A stretch of 64,000 bases of DNA from Bradyrhizobium erythrophlei (lineage in GTDB: Bacteria > Pseudomonadota > Alphaproteobacteria > Rhizobiales > Xanthobacteraceae), in NCBI GenBank assembly GCA_900129675.1, contig FSRD01000001.1, positions 3,833,501-3,897,500 on the forward strand, read 5' to 3'. Both the position numbers and the translations under genes were made by a program. The notes beneath the pieces are model-generated. The model saw nothing but the letters and a program-made list of their open reading frames with translations. It was not told the origin of the DNA and ran no database searches. Shown in pieces: positions 1 to 8,702 of this stretch; within the stretch, counting starts at the first letter, position 1; each line of letters starts with the position of its first letter.

Positions 1-1626
1 ATCCACGCAGGGCCAAAGCGACGGCGAGAAGGAAATGCGCGAGAGGGTAATTGCGGTTGGCCTCGATGCTCCGGCGCAGCCAAACAACCGCTTCAGTGTC
101 GGCGTTGAGTGCCACCTTGGAGATGCCGACAAACATCATCCACCGGTGGTCGAAGATGTCGCGGGGAGAGAGGCGCAGCGCTTCGTGGACATGCGCCTCA
201 GTCTCCTCCGGGCGACCAGATAATACTTGGCAAGACCGATCCAGCTATGAGCGTTCGCCAAATTTCGGTCCAGCGATAACGCGTGCTCACATTCGACAAT
301 ACCTTGAGCCGCCCGGTCCGTAAAAATATGCACAGCGCCCAGATACATGTGGGCCACGGCGTTTTGTGGAGCCAGGGCCAACGCCTTGACCAAGGTCACC
401 TCGGCCGCCGCGATCCGCGCGGCCCTGTCGTCAAGATAAAAGTTAACGCCCCTATTAAGGTCAACTATTGCCGTGCCAACGAGTGCCTCGATATTGCCCG
501 GATCGAACGCCAAAGCACGCTCGAAAAGGTCGCGCGCTTGCGCAAGGTGTTCATTGGTCAGCCCTTTGTGTAAGCAAGCGATGCCTCGAAAATTCAATTC
601 CATCGCGTCAGGATGCAACGAACGTTCGGCTCGCCGTGCCTCGGCCGCAATGAGCTGGGCATCCAGCGTATTGGCGAGCCTTGATACGATTTCGTCCTGC
701 ATATCGAACAGGTCGGCAATTGGCTTGTCGAACCGCTCGGCCCATAGGTGATTGCCGGTCTCTGAGTCGATCAACTGCACGTTGACCCGAAGGCGATTGC
801 CGCTTCGCTGTACCGAACCTTCGAGCACGTAGCGGACACTTAACTCGCGGCCGACCCGTTTGAGATCAACGGCCTTGCCCTTGTAAGTAAACGCGGTGTG
901 TCGGCCAATAACGAACGAGCCACGGATTCGTGACAGGTCCGTGGTCAGGGTCTCGGTCACACCATCAACAAAGTACTCTTGCTCGGGATCGCCACTGAGG
1001 TTGGCGAAGGGCAGCACAACGATGGAGAGACGAGGTGGTAAAAGCGCGCCCGACCGGGCGCATTCAGGCTGTGTCGCCAGGTTAGGCCCATCCCGGACCA
1101 CCGCATAGGTTCGGACCGGACGGGCAATATTCTTGAGGTTTTGCTCGCCCAGATCGGCGAACTCAACCCCGACCTTGCCTCGGACGTGATCGTACGCAGA
1201 AGACGAGATGCAGATGCCACCGGGTTCTGCGATGCTTTCAAGCCGCGCCGCAATGTTCACGCCGTCCCCAAAAATATCATTAGGCTCTACAATTACGTCG
1301 CCGATATTGATACCGACACGAAAAGCAATGCGCTTGTCTTCCGCATCACCAATTGTAAGTTCATCAATGCGGGTTTGGAACTGCATGGCAGCTCCAACCG
1401 CTTCGACCGCGCTCGGAAACTCCGCCAAGAACCCGTCACCGGCGTTCTTTACGATGCGCCCGCCGTGTTCCGCGATTGCCGGCTCGACGCCACCCGCGAG
1501 GAGCGACGTCAGTTTGGCATGCGTCGCCTCTTCGTCATGGTGCATGAGCCGCGAATAGCCAGCCACGTCGGCGGCCAATATAGCCGACAACCTGCGCTCG
1601 ACCCGGACTGGCCGCTCTTGCACCAT
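1..1626 (-). pseudogene. Adenylate/guanylate cyclase-TolB-like-TPR protein, frameshifted and cut by window edge
   Basis: The start chosen is the ATG at 1626, beginning MVQERPVRVERRLSAI, the usual start of this rhizobial family; codons upstream look like intergenic DNA. A class III nucleotide cyclase domain fills roughly residues 5-185 (AAD-AGYSRLM, GDGFLAEF, FRVGINIGDVI). A TolB-like segment follows (SIVVLPFANLSGDPEQEYF, about 200-320), then TPR-type helices. The frame reads into an unrelated tail and stops at 136. Continuing one base over near 222 restores a TPR sequence (GRPEETEAHVHEALRLSP) that stays open to base 1, so one base appears to be missing. The product would presumably make cAMP or cGMP and carry protein-interaction repeats. 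The frameshift may be a real mutation or an assembly error. Confidence 0.8.
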
Positions 1627-2122
1627 GGCCCGCAATCCAACCTCAGTGCTATTATACGGCGGATCAGAAGGGTTGCCCACCCAGGTTGATGTCGGTTGTT
1701 GGCACGGAACGGACCAACTGGGCCGGTCTGACGATGTCCGTTCATAGGGGTAGACCGGAGTGCGCCGGGAGACCGGCAAGGAGTAGATGGTGCAAGTCCA
1801 TCACGATGAAGGAGTAGCGAACCGCATCGACCCCGAGTCATGCGCCAGTACCCGTGAGGGTATTGGCGAAGCGTTGACAGGGGAGCGCATAGGCCAGCCA
1901 TTGAGCCGCGAAAGTACCCTCATCCTGGGTGCCGACGTCGTTCCGGTGACGGAAGGCAACACGGATGGGCGCGATAACGCGAGCGCCCAGACGGCCCGGC
2001 GTGGTCTTAGACACTGGCATGTGCGCACGCTCCTTGCTTGGGAACCGGGAGATCTCGTGGTCGGCCAGCACCAGCATGCGTGCTGCACTGGCCCGCGTCG
2101 GGAAGGCGAGGAGCCGTAGCCG

Positions 2123-2573
2123 ATGATGTACGATCATGAGAAGTCTGACCCCGCCATAGTAGCTGTGAAGCCAACGAACAAAGCCGGGCAACCGGCTGCG
2201 GAGTTGGTGGAGCCAAGGGCGGGGGCCGAGGGGAATGTGAGTCAGCAAAGCACGGGCCGGGCACAGTACCGGGGAGCCGTGTCACAGGCGCTGGAGCGCA
2301 TACGGCAAGCTGTAAGGCAAAGGAAGAAGGAGAAGTTCACCGCGCTCTTCCATCACGTCAGTATTGATCACCTCGCAGAGGCATTCTCTGAACTCAAGGA
2401 GAATGCTGCAGCTGGAGTGGATGGGCTGACATGTCGGGATTACGAGCGGCACCTTGAGCGCAATCTTGAGGACCTGAAATGCTCGCGTCCATCGGGGAGC
2501 GTATCGGGCACTACCGTCGCGGCGGGTTTACATACCCAAGCCGGATGGTCGGCAACGCCCGATCGCGGTCGCG
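2123..2573 (+). pseudogene. ltrA: Group II intron reverse transcriptase, N-terminal fragment (piece 1 of 5)
   Basis: Begins MMYDHEKSDPAIVAV and contains the RT-0/RT-1 region (FTALFHHVSIDHLAEAF, AAAGVDGLTCRDYERHLE). An extra base near 2477 shifts the frame; the downstream frame continues ARVHRGAYRA, then YIPKPDGRQRPIAVA, so the gene was already damaged or the base is an error. Coding stops at about 2573, where element A interrupts it between the IAVA and ALEDK parts of the RT-2 region. The protein is the maturase/retrotransposition enzyme of the host intron. Confidence 0.8.
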
Positions 2574-2598
2574 ACATGGGCTGCATAATGCACCTTGT

Positions 2599-4659
2599 TC
2601 AACTTGGATTTGGGGACGGTAAGGCAAGGCGGGGCGAATTTGCAACCCAATCCCGCAGCGTGCGATCTGTCGCGTCGGTGAGCGTGATGGCGTATGGCAA
2701 ACCGGGCTTCTTCCGGTGTGCTGTTACGAGACCTTGGTCGATCCAATAGTAAACCACCCACATGCTTACTCCGTATCTCTCCCGAACTTGGCCGACGCTT
2801 AACGTTCCGGCGAGAAGCGACGGGCCGGGGATGCGATGTTTGTAGCGGATCCAGCGTATCATGCTGACCGTGAATTGCTTGCCGGTTGAGCTTGCGAGGC
2901 CTTCGCGCTTGAGCAGCGCGACGATTGCGTCGTCGTCGTGGATGGCTGCGAGGGTGCTGATTCTGGCAACGAACGTATCGGGATAACGAATAGCTTCTGC
3001 GCGGTTCGGCCGCAGGTGTAGCGCGACCGTTTCGGTCGTGCCGCCCTGCCAGCGGATATTTAGTCGCAGCAGCTTCGGCTCGGGAGCCTTGACGACGGTG
3101 ATGTCCTTGATCAGCAAGCGGAGCATGCGCTTGCGGTCACGCGCTGCGGTAGTGGGAGCGTTCCACAGTCGAGGGAAGTCGGTCGCCAATTGCAGGATTT
3201 GCCGCTTTTGCTCGGCCGTGACGGCACGGAGTGTCTGACGCTCGAAGTTGGCCAGTTCGGTCTCCAGTTCGAGCAAGCGTTGCATCGCGTCGTTCCAGCG
3301 CTGCTCAAGCGTGCTGGCGATGAGGCGGTTAGCGGGATCGACGGCCTCATAGCGCCGTTCCGCCAAGTCGGCGTCGTAGCGTGCCCGTTCGATCCGTCGA
3401 CGCCACTGTGTGGCAATGGCTTTATCGCGCTCTTCCAGGCTGCTCAGTGCTTCGAGCGCGAGGTCGATCGTCAGCGGCGTGACGGCCGTCACCAGACGCT
3501 TGGCAATGGCGTCGTCGAGCGGTCCGGAGGGCACGCCCATGCAGGCTCGTCGCGCCAGGGCTTCCCGATGCTTCCAGTTGCATTGATAAATTGGGTAGAG
3601 ACCGCCATTGCCGGTATAGCGCACGCCCAGACGCCGCCCGCACGTCCCGCAAATCAACAGGCCCTGCAGCAAACAAAAACCCTCTCGAGCTGGTCCCGCG
3701 AGGACTTCACAATTGGTCCGGTTCGCCGCCAAGCGTTGACGGTTGGTGAGGAATTGTTCGCAGGTGATATAGCCGGGATGGTGATCAGGAATGACGACGC
3801 GCCACTCATCCTGCGGCATGCGACGGGACCGAGTGCAGATCTCGCCGGCCGGCCCAATTTGCTTGCAAGCTTGGTATCGCCCGAACACGTAGGTGCCGGC
3901 GTAAGATGGATTGGCAAGGATTCCGAGCACCCTCGAATGGGTCAGTCGACCCCAAAGCAGTTTGCCGTCCCAGGCGCCGCCGTACGACCGACGTGGAAAG
4001 CGAAGGCCGAGTTCCTGGAAGCGTTGGACCACGGCGTATGCAGTGCTCTCTCGCTCGAACAGTTCGAAGACCGTTCGAACCGCACCCTGCACTTCCTGGT
4101 CCGGATCGAGCGCGATCTTATCGTCGTCGAAAACAAAGCCAACCGGCAGAGAGAAGCGCAGCTCACCTTTGCGCGCCTTGTTGAGCTTACCGCCGTGGAG
4201 GCGCGCGCGGATGATGTGCAGCTCTGCTTGGGCGAACGTCCCCTTCATGCCGAGCACAAGGCCGTCGTTGAACTCGGCCGGATCGTAGCAGCCATCCTCG
4301 TCGATCACGAGCGTGCCGGAGATGGCGCACAACTCGAGCAGGCGATGCCAATCCTGGTTCGATCGCGCCAGCCGCGAGGCTTCCAGGGAGAAGATCGCTC
4401 CGACTTGGCCCAGCGCCACGTCGCTGACCAACACCTTGAAGTCCTCGCGACCGGTCGTTCGCGCACCGGATTGGCCGAGATCCCGGTCGAGGATCCGGAT
4501 CCGCTCCGGGCTCCAGCCGAGAGACTGTGCTTTGCCCGCCAGATTGTACTGACGTTCGGTGCTCTCTTGGTTGAAGCGGACCTGCCCCATCGTCGACTGA
4601 CGAATGTAGATGCAGGCTTCCCGCGACAGATGTCGATCGGCAATCTTGGAGATCATCAT
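2599..4659 (-). CDS. Large serine recombinase of element A
   Basis: 686 aa from the ATG at 4659, which has a strong GGAGGGAG site 8 bases upstream; the upstream in-frame ATG at 4701 lacks one. The N-terminal resolvase domain (about 1-160) has YIRQS with the candidate nucleophile serine, then LEASRLARSNQDW and GMKGTFAQAELHII. A recombinase domain follows, then a zinc-ribbon with CGTCGRRL and a second Cys cluster, a coiled-coil region around residues 430-520 and a C-terminal helix-turn-helix-like stretch (LSVGQVRERYGVSMWVVYYW). It presumably integrates and excises element A. A short open stretch starting at 4774 leads into this gene and may be a small upstream peptide. Confidence 0.88.
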   Translation of the reverse strand: MMISKIADRHLSREACIYIRQSTMGQVRFNQESTERQYNLAGKAQSLGWSPERIRILDRDLGQSGARTTGREDFKVLVSDVALGQVGAIFSLEASRLARSNQDWHRLLELCAISGTLVIDEDGCYDPAEFNDGLVLGMKGTFAQAELHIIRARLHGGKLNKARKGELRFSLPVGFVFDDDKIALDPDQEVQGAVRTVFELFERESTAYAVVQRFQELGLRFPRRSYGGAWDGKLLWGRLTHSRVLGILANPSYAGTYVFGRYQACKQIGPAGEICTRSRRMPQDEWRVVIPDHHPGYITCEQFLTNRQRLAANRTNCEVLAGPAREGFCLLQGLLICGTCGRRLGVRYTGNGGLYPIYQCNWKHREALARRACMGVPSGPLDDAIAKRLVTAVTPLTIDLALEALSSLEERDKAIATQWRRRIERARYDADLAERRYEAVDPANRLIASTLEQRWNDAMQRLLELETELANFERQTLRAVTAEQKRQILQLATDFPRLWNAPTTAARDRKRMLRLLIKDITVVKAPEPKLLRLNIRWQGGTTETVALHLRPNRAEAIRYPDTFVARISTLAAIHDDDAIVALLKREGLASSTGKQFTVSMIRWIRYKHRIPGPSLLAGTLSVGQVRERYGVSMWVVYYWIDQGLVTAHRKKPGLPYAITLTDATDRTLRDWVANSPRLALPSPNPS

Positions 4660-4774
4660 GAGCGGCTCCCTCCGGGTTGGACGGCGGGGCGCCACCAGCA
4701 AGATAGGCTTCGATCATGTTGGCGAGGATGACGCCCGCCTTGGCGACGTCGAGGCCTGTGACGGCCGGATCCAT

Positions 4775-5113
4775 CTAGTCGAGACTCTCGCGACGGCGCA
4801 GAAGCTCGGCGTTGATCGCACAGATCTCGTTGAGCATTTGCTGCAGCTCGCGAAAATTGCCAAGAAACTCGGCAACCTGATCGTGGCTCGCATTCGGCAC
4901 GTAGCCAAGTCGTGGTCGCTCGCCGGTTCGGCTGATTGTGGACAGATATCGCTTCGGGCCGTGCCCAGGTCCGTCGACGCAATGGCAGTTCGGCCGCCCG
5001 CAGCGCTTGTAGGTCTCGATCAGTGAACCGCGCAGTATTTGCTCGAGCGGGGGCAGGCCACCCACAAGCCGGTGGCGACGTTTGCGCAGCGCCGCGGAGG
5101 ACACATGTTGCAT
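4775..5113 (-). CDS. DUF6788-like small protein of element A
   Basis: 112 aa. The central segment LRGSLIETYKRCGRPNCHC followed by GPGHGPKRYLS is what I recall of DUF6788, a family usually found beside serine recombinases. The two cysteines in NCHC and the upstream Cys could bind a metal. The C-terminal half is helical (FRELQQMLNEICAINAELL). It lies between the DUF5372-like gene and the recombinase on the same strand. I infer an accessory role in recombination or its regulation; no biochemical function is known to me. Confidence 0.7.
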   Translation of the reverse strand: MQHVSSAALRKRRHRLVGGLPPLEQILRGSLIETYKRCGRPNCHCVDGPGHGPKRYLSTISRTGERPRLGYVPNASHDQVAEFLGNFRELQQMLNEICAINAELLRRRESLD

Positions 5114-5164
5114 GTCGGCCGGACCGAATCAGATAGATGTCCGATCGATTCAGAACTCGCGCCA

Positions 5165-5437
5165 TCAGTCAAGTCCATCATTGCAAGTCAATGACGTAAC
5201 GAGCTCGGCGAGTGCCAATAGTCCGAAGGCGTCTATCGGCAACGGTTGGGCGCCGGTGGGCACTGCCTGAGCGCCGGGAGGCGCCCAGTCGGTCCATTCG
5301 CGTGGCATGGCAAACGACCCCAAATCCGCATGGCGTAGGCTCAGCGTCTCGACGCCAGAGACTCTCCTCACCTTCAGGACAACGAAGCGATGACCGCGAA
5401 GCGGATGAAAGGGATGGGTTACTTCAGCCGAACCCAA
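5165..5437 (-). CDS. DUF5372-like small protein of element A
   Basis: About 90 aa, beginning with a TTG at 5437. The VTHPFHPLRGHRFVVLKVRR opening and the later MPREWTDWA motif match my memory of DUF5372, typically the first gene of recombinase operons. It lies 51 bases ahead of the DUF6788-like gene. A related but divergent protein occurs near 33551 and in the repeats at 21424 and 46604 (YP-HP near the start, a P-WM motif later), so this small protein appears four times in the window. Function unknown. Confidence 0.6.
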   Translation of the reverse strand: MGSAEVTHPFHPLRGHRFVVLKVRRVSGVETLSLRHADLGSFAMPREWTDWAPPGAQAVPTGAQPLPIDAFGLLALAELVTSLTCNDGLD

Positions 5438-7482
5438 AGGCTGACGGAGCCGAAGTGCAGTTCGATGGGACTGTGGCCGCCCTTGAGGACAAGATCGTCC
5501 AGAGGGCCACGGCTGCGGTGCTGAGCGCGATCTACGAGGAAGACTTCCTCGGGTTCTCGTATGGGTTCCGACCCGGACGCAGCACGCACGATGCGATGGA
5601 TGCGCTCTTGGTCGGGATCACCAGCACAAAGGTGAACTGGATACTGGACGCCGACATCCGCTCGTTCTTCGACACGGTGAGCCAGGAGTGGCTCATCAGG
5701 TTTGTGGAACATCGCGTCGGCGACCGACGTATCATCCGCCTGATCCAGAAATGGCTCAAGGCAGGCGTCCTGGAAGACGGGATCGTGACGGTCAGTGACA
5801 AGGGGACCGGGCAGGGATCGGTGATGACTCCCCTTACGCAAAAGGTAACTTGCGTCGCCTAGCGGTTGGTCACCTTTGGAGCGCGAGGTCGGCCCACTGC
5901 CGTCAGTTGATCCGGTTGGAGCTGGAATCGAGTGTCTGATGACAATCGTGTCATCGTCCACCAAGATCTCCTTGACCAGGAGACGCACAATGCGCTGACG
6001 CTCCGCGACCTCCAGCGTTTTTGCCGTTTCGCGTAGTCGTGCAAGGAAGCTTGTCATGGTTTCTGCTAGTCGCAGATATCCAGCGCGGTCGGCAAGTTGG
6101 CTCTCAAGCGCATTTAGCTCGGCGCTGATTGCCTGATCTCGTTTGCGAAGCTCGGGCATGCGACGGCGGAGATCGTCTAACGACATCAGTTCTTCCTGAT
6201 ACGCGGTCATCAAACGTTCCATGCTCTTTCGTACGCGTGCCAACTCCCGCTGCAAGTGCTCTTCACGGCGTTTGACGGGGCTGGCAGTGCGTGCCGCAGC
6301 CAATCGCCGTTCCAGTTCTTCTTGAATGAGGCGTGGACTCTCCAGCAGTTTGAGGATCTCACGCCATACCACTTCGTCAAGAAGATCTTGTCGTATCGGC
6401 TTACTATCACACACCGGCCCGCCAAGGCGGCGCCATGCGTCGGAGCCAAGACAACGATAGTAGTGGATCATACGCGCACTTGTCCGCGTCGAAGTGCGAT
6501 AAAGACCGTAGCTGCATTTGCGGCACGACACCAAGCCTTGCACGACGCTGGGTGTGATCGTGCGACGAGGCGCGTGGTCTTTGTTCGCCTTAAGCCGCTC
6601 CGAAGCCAGTGCAAAGGTCTCCTCGGTGACAATTGGTGGTACCGGAATCTCGATCCAGTCCTCTCGTGGCCGCTCGTGGTGGGCGCTGTCACGTGAGGCA
6701 AATCCGCCCCGCAGACGGATTGGCCGCGTGATGCGTTGTCGCTTCGCCGTCTTCGTTTTGTTGAAGCATGCCGTTCCCTTGTACGCAGGATTGCGCAGCA
6801 TCGCCCAAACCACCGAACGCTCCCAACGAGAGATACGCTTGCGCGTAGGAATGCCTTGTTCGTTCAACAGACGCGTGATGGCGCCGATGCTCAAACCCGC
6901 GACGGTGTAGTATTCATAGACCTTGCGCACCACGGTCGCCTCAGCGTCAATGATGGCGTAAGACGCGGGCGCGTGCTCAGTCTTGCGGATATAGCGGTAG
7001 CCATACGGAGCGCCGCAAAGAACGTTGACAACTCCCTGCAGTGCACGGTGCCTTTTGCCCCGGCGTGACCGCTCCAGAATTTGCGCCCGTTCATACTCGG
7101 CGATCATGCCTTGGAACTGCAACAACAGCTGATCTTCCGCTGTAGCTGTCTGGGGCGCTTTGATGAACACCGTCTGGACGTTATGTCGTGCAAATTCTTC
7201 AATTAGAAGCACCTGATATGCATACTTTCGACTCAGTCGATCTGGTGAATAAACGAGGACTGCATCGATCTGCCCCTCCAACGCCAAATCGCGAACCCTT
7301 TCCAGGCCGGGGCGAACGAGCGTAGCTCCGCTGTAACCCTCGTCTTCGATCACCCATTCATCGGGCACGCTGAAGCCCTGCTGTAGGGCGAAGCCGCGCA
7401 GAGCTTCCGTTTGGCTCGCAATGGTATGTTCTTCCTTCTGTTTGTCCGACGAGACCCTGGCGTAGATCACTGCAGGCTTCAC
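5419..7482 (-). CDS. Serine recombinase of element B, reading out through the inverted repeat
   Basis: 687 aa from the GTG at 7482, with GAGGAG 6 bases upstream. The resolvase domain (about 1-150) has YARVSSDKQ (candidate catalytic serine), GYSGATLVRPGLERV, YSPDRLSRKYAYQ and FQGMIAEYERAQI. A recombinase domain (about 165-290), a Cys-rich zinc ribbon (CRKCSYGLY) and a long coiled coil (about 390-500) follow. Only about 552 codons lie in element B: the frame passes through the terminal repeat (SYLLRKGSH) and continues for about 135 codons on the antisense of the interrupted RT gene before a stop at 5419. The native protein may therefore lack its own stop codon. Confidence 0.85.
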   Translation of the reverse strand: MKPAVIYARVSSDKQKEEHTIASQTEALRGFALQQGFSVPDEWVIEDEGYSGATLVRPGLERVRDLALEGQIDAVLVYSPDRLSRKYAYQVLLIEEFARHNVQTVFIKAPQTATAEDQLLLQFQGMIAEYERAQILERSRRGKRHRALQGVVNVLCGAPYGYRYIRKTEHAPASYAIIDAEATVVRKVYEYYTVAGLSIGAITRLLNEQGIPTRKRISRWERSVVWAMLRNPAYKGTACFNKTKTAKRQRITRPIRLRGGFASRDSAHHERPREDWIEIPVPPIVTEETFALASERLKANKDHAPRRTITPSVVQGLVSCRKCSYGLYRTSTRTSARMIHYYRCLGSDAWRRLGGPVCDSKPIRQDLLDEVVWREILKLLESPRLIQEELERRLAAARTASPVKRREEHLQRELARVRKSMERLMTAYQEELMSLDDLRRRMPELRKRDQAISAELNALESQLADRAGYLRLAETMTSFLARLRETAKTLEVAERQRIVRLLVKEILVDDDTIVIRHSIPAPTGSTDGSGPTSRSKGDQPLGDASYLLRKGSHHRSLPGPLVTDRHDPVFQDACLEPFLDQADDTSVADAMFHKPDEPLLAHRVEERADVGVQYPVHLCAGDPDQERIHRIVRAASGSEPIREPEEVFLVDRAQHRSRGPLDDLVLKGGHSPIELHFGSVSLWVRLK
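5476..5825 (+). pseudogene. ltrA: Group II intron reverse transcriptase, middle fragment (piece 2 of 5)
   Basis: Reads AALEDKIVQRATAAVLSAIY, then FLGFSYGFRPGRSTHDAMDAL, DADIRSFFDTV (RT-3, first catalytic aspartate) and GTGQGSV (RT-4). It is bounded on the left by element A and on the right by element B. The frame joins exactly to piece 3 when the 2.3-kb element B and one copy of its AT duplication are removed. Confidence 0.85.
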
Positions 7483-7633
7483 GGCCGTCTCCTCTCTTCT
7501 CGGAGTCCTGCCCTACGGGACGAACGCAGTTCGCAACCAGCAGCCCGTAGGCTTGTTGTAACTTGATGGGGAGCAGGCGATCGAAAGCAAATTCCAAACA
7601 AACGGCAGGACGCTCTGCAGAGCGCTTAGCCAT
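7358..7633 (-). CDS. Small hypothetical protein in element B
   Basis: The ATG at 7633 overlaps the end of the upstream ribbon-helix-helix gene (stop 7628-7626), suggesting translational coupling. The first half (AVCLEFAFDRLLPIKLQQAY) looks protein-like. The second half overlaps the recombinase start and has an unusual composition, so the 3' part may be non-coding or the gene may end early. No family recognised. Confidence 0.3.
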   Translation of the reverse strand: MAKRSAERPAVCLEFAFDRLLPIKLQQAYGLLVANCVRPVGQDSEKRGDGREACSDLRQGLVGQTEGRTYHCEPNGSSARLRPTAGLQRAR

Positions 7634-7964
7634 GTCTTCCGCGCCGACGTGTTGCGGTCAAACGCTTCTCGATCGCCTCGGTGACAATCACGCTCAGCGG
7701 CAACCCGCTGCGCCTGGAATACGCACGCAATTGCGCGAGCACGTCGCGGGGAATTTTGAACGTCGCCGGCACTGACGGTTCTCCAACCGGCATCGCACGT
7801 CTGAGCGCACGCGCGCGTTGCAGATACCGATACGCTTGCCGCAGCGAGATGCCGCGTTCCTGCGCCAACATGGTCACCGCTTCTGCCACGCTGCTTCCCC
7901 GCGACAACAGGCCATGCGCCGCGTTCAAGTTCAGGGCTTTCTGCGTCTTCGTTGAACGTGCCAT
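7626..7964 (-). CDS. Ribbon-helix-helix-like DNA-binding protein of element B
   Basis: 112 aa. The N-terminal half is a helix-turn-helix-like region (VAEAVTMLAQERGISLRQAY). The C-terminal half resembles a CopG/Arc-type ribbon-helix-helix (ATFKIPRDVLAQLRAYSRR, then LPLSVIVTEAIEKRL). It is the first gene after the right inverted repeat and probably regulates the recombinase or binds the element ends. That role is inferred from position and fold type only. Confidence 0.65.
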   Translation of the reverse strand: MARSTKTQKALNLNAAHGLLSRGSSVAEAVTMLAQERGISLRQAYRYLQRARALRRAMPVGEPSVPATFKIPRDVLAQLRAYSRRSGLPLSVIVTEAIEKRLTATRRRGRHG

Positions 7965-8130
7965 CTGACATAAACGTATTTATTTTTGACATAACCATGG
8001 TTAACAACTCGTTTACGTGCGCCGCACGCATATTACCTTTTAAGACGCAGGTCGAGCACAGCCAGCCCTCTGCGCCAGCCACAAATCACCCGATCGAAGG
8101 TGAAGTTGCCTTTTGCGTAAGGGGAGTCAT

Positions 8131-8702
8131 CTCACCGCTTCTGGCCAATCTCTACTTACACTACGTTTTCGACCTCTGGGCCGAGCGCTGGCGACGGCGT
8201 GAGGCTGCGGGCAATATGATCATCGTGCGCTACGCCGACGACCTCATTGTTGGCTTCGAGCACGAGACCGACGCCCGTCGCTTCCTCGACGAGATGCGTA
8301 AGCGGTTGCAGGAGTTTGCACTGTCGCTTCATTCGGAGAAGACCCGGCTGATCGAGTTTGGACGCTTCGCGGCGGAAAACCGCAAGCGGCGCGGGCTCGG
8401 CAAACCGGAGACCTTCACCTTCCTGGGATTCATCTTCATCTGCAGCAAAACTCGTCGGGGCAAATTCCAAATCAAACGGAAGTCCCGGCGGGACCGCATG
8501 CAGGCAAAGTTGCAAGCCATCAAACAGGAATTGCGACGGAGCATGCATCAGCCGATTCCCCAGCAGGGAAGATGGTTGCAGCAGGTCGTCACCGGCTACT
8601 TCAACTACCACGCGGTGCCGACAAACAGCTCGACCCTGACCGCGTTCCTATTCCACGTTACCAATCTCTGGCGGCGCACGCTACGGCAGCGGAGCCAGAA
8701 AG
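8131..8702 (+). pseudogene. ltrA: Group II intron reverse transcriptase, catalytic fragment (piece 3 of 5)
   Basis: Continues ISPLLANLYLHYVFDLW and carries the RT-5 active site YADD (IIVRYADDLIVGF), then RT-6/7 (FTFLGFIFI) and the maturase domain (WLQQVVTGYFNYHAVPT, LTAFLFHVTNLWRRTL). It ends at 8702, where the ISAs1-family IS entered; the terminal SQK codons lie in the 10-bp target duplication. Confidence 0.85.

Larger units (their letters stand above)
2574..5478 (-). mobile_element. Element A: serine-recombinase element inserted in the intron RT gene
   Basis: This 2.9-kb block separates two pieces of the same reverse transcriptase reading frame. It carries three minus-strand genes in order: DUF5372-like (5437-5165), DUF6788-like (5113-4775) and a large serine recombinase (4659-2599). 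The RT sequence resumes within codons GTC-GCG (2568-2573) and GTG-GCC (5473-5478), so the crossover lies in this short near-match; I could not find clear long terminal inverted repeats. That fits conservative serine-recombinase insertion better than a DDE transposase. The ends are good to about 6 bases. Confidence 0.7.
5826..8128 (-). mobile_element. Element B: serine-recombinase IS-like element with 26-bp terminal inverted repeats
   Basis: Terminal inverted repeats lie at 5826-5851 (starts GACTCCCCTTACGC) and 8103-8128 (ends GCGTAAGGGGAGTC); 25 of 26 positions match. The element is flanked by AT at 5824-5825 and 8129-8130, and removing one AT restores the RT codons for GSVISPLL. It carries a serine recombinase (from 7482), a ribbon-helix-helix-like gene (7964-7626) and possibly a small gene between them. 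Long terminal repeats with a 2-bp duplication are unusual for a serine recombinase element and fit a dinucleotide crossover. Confidence 0.85.

Noticed and set aside
1141..1689. Plus-strand 182-codon frame over the cyclase gene
   Set aside because: Antisense of the conserved cyclase domain, with no motifs of its own.
3190..4731. Long plus-strand open frame opposite the element A recombinase
   Set aside because: High GC gives long antisense frames. The minus strand carries the recombinase motifs and a ribosome site.
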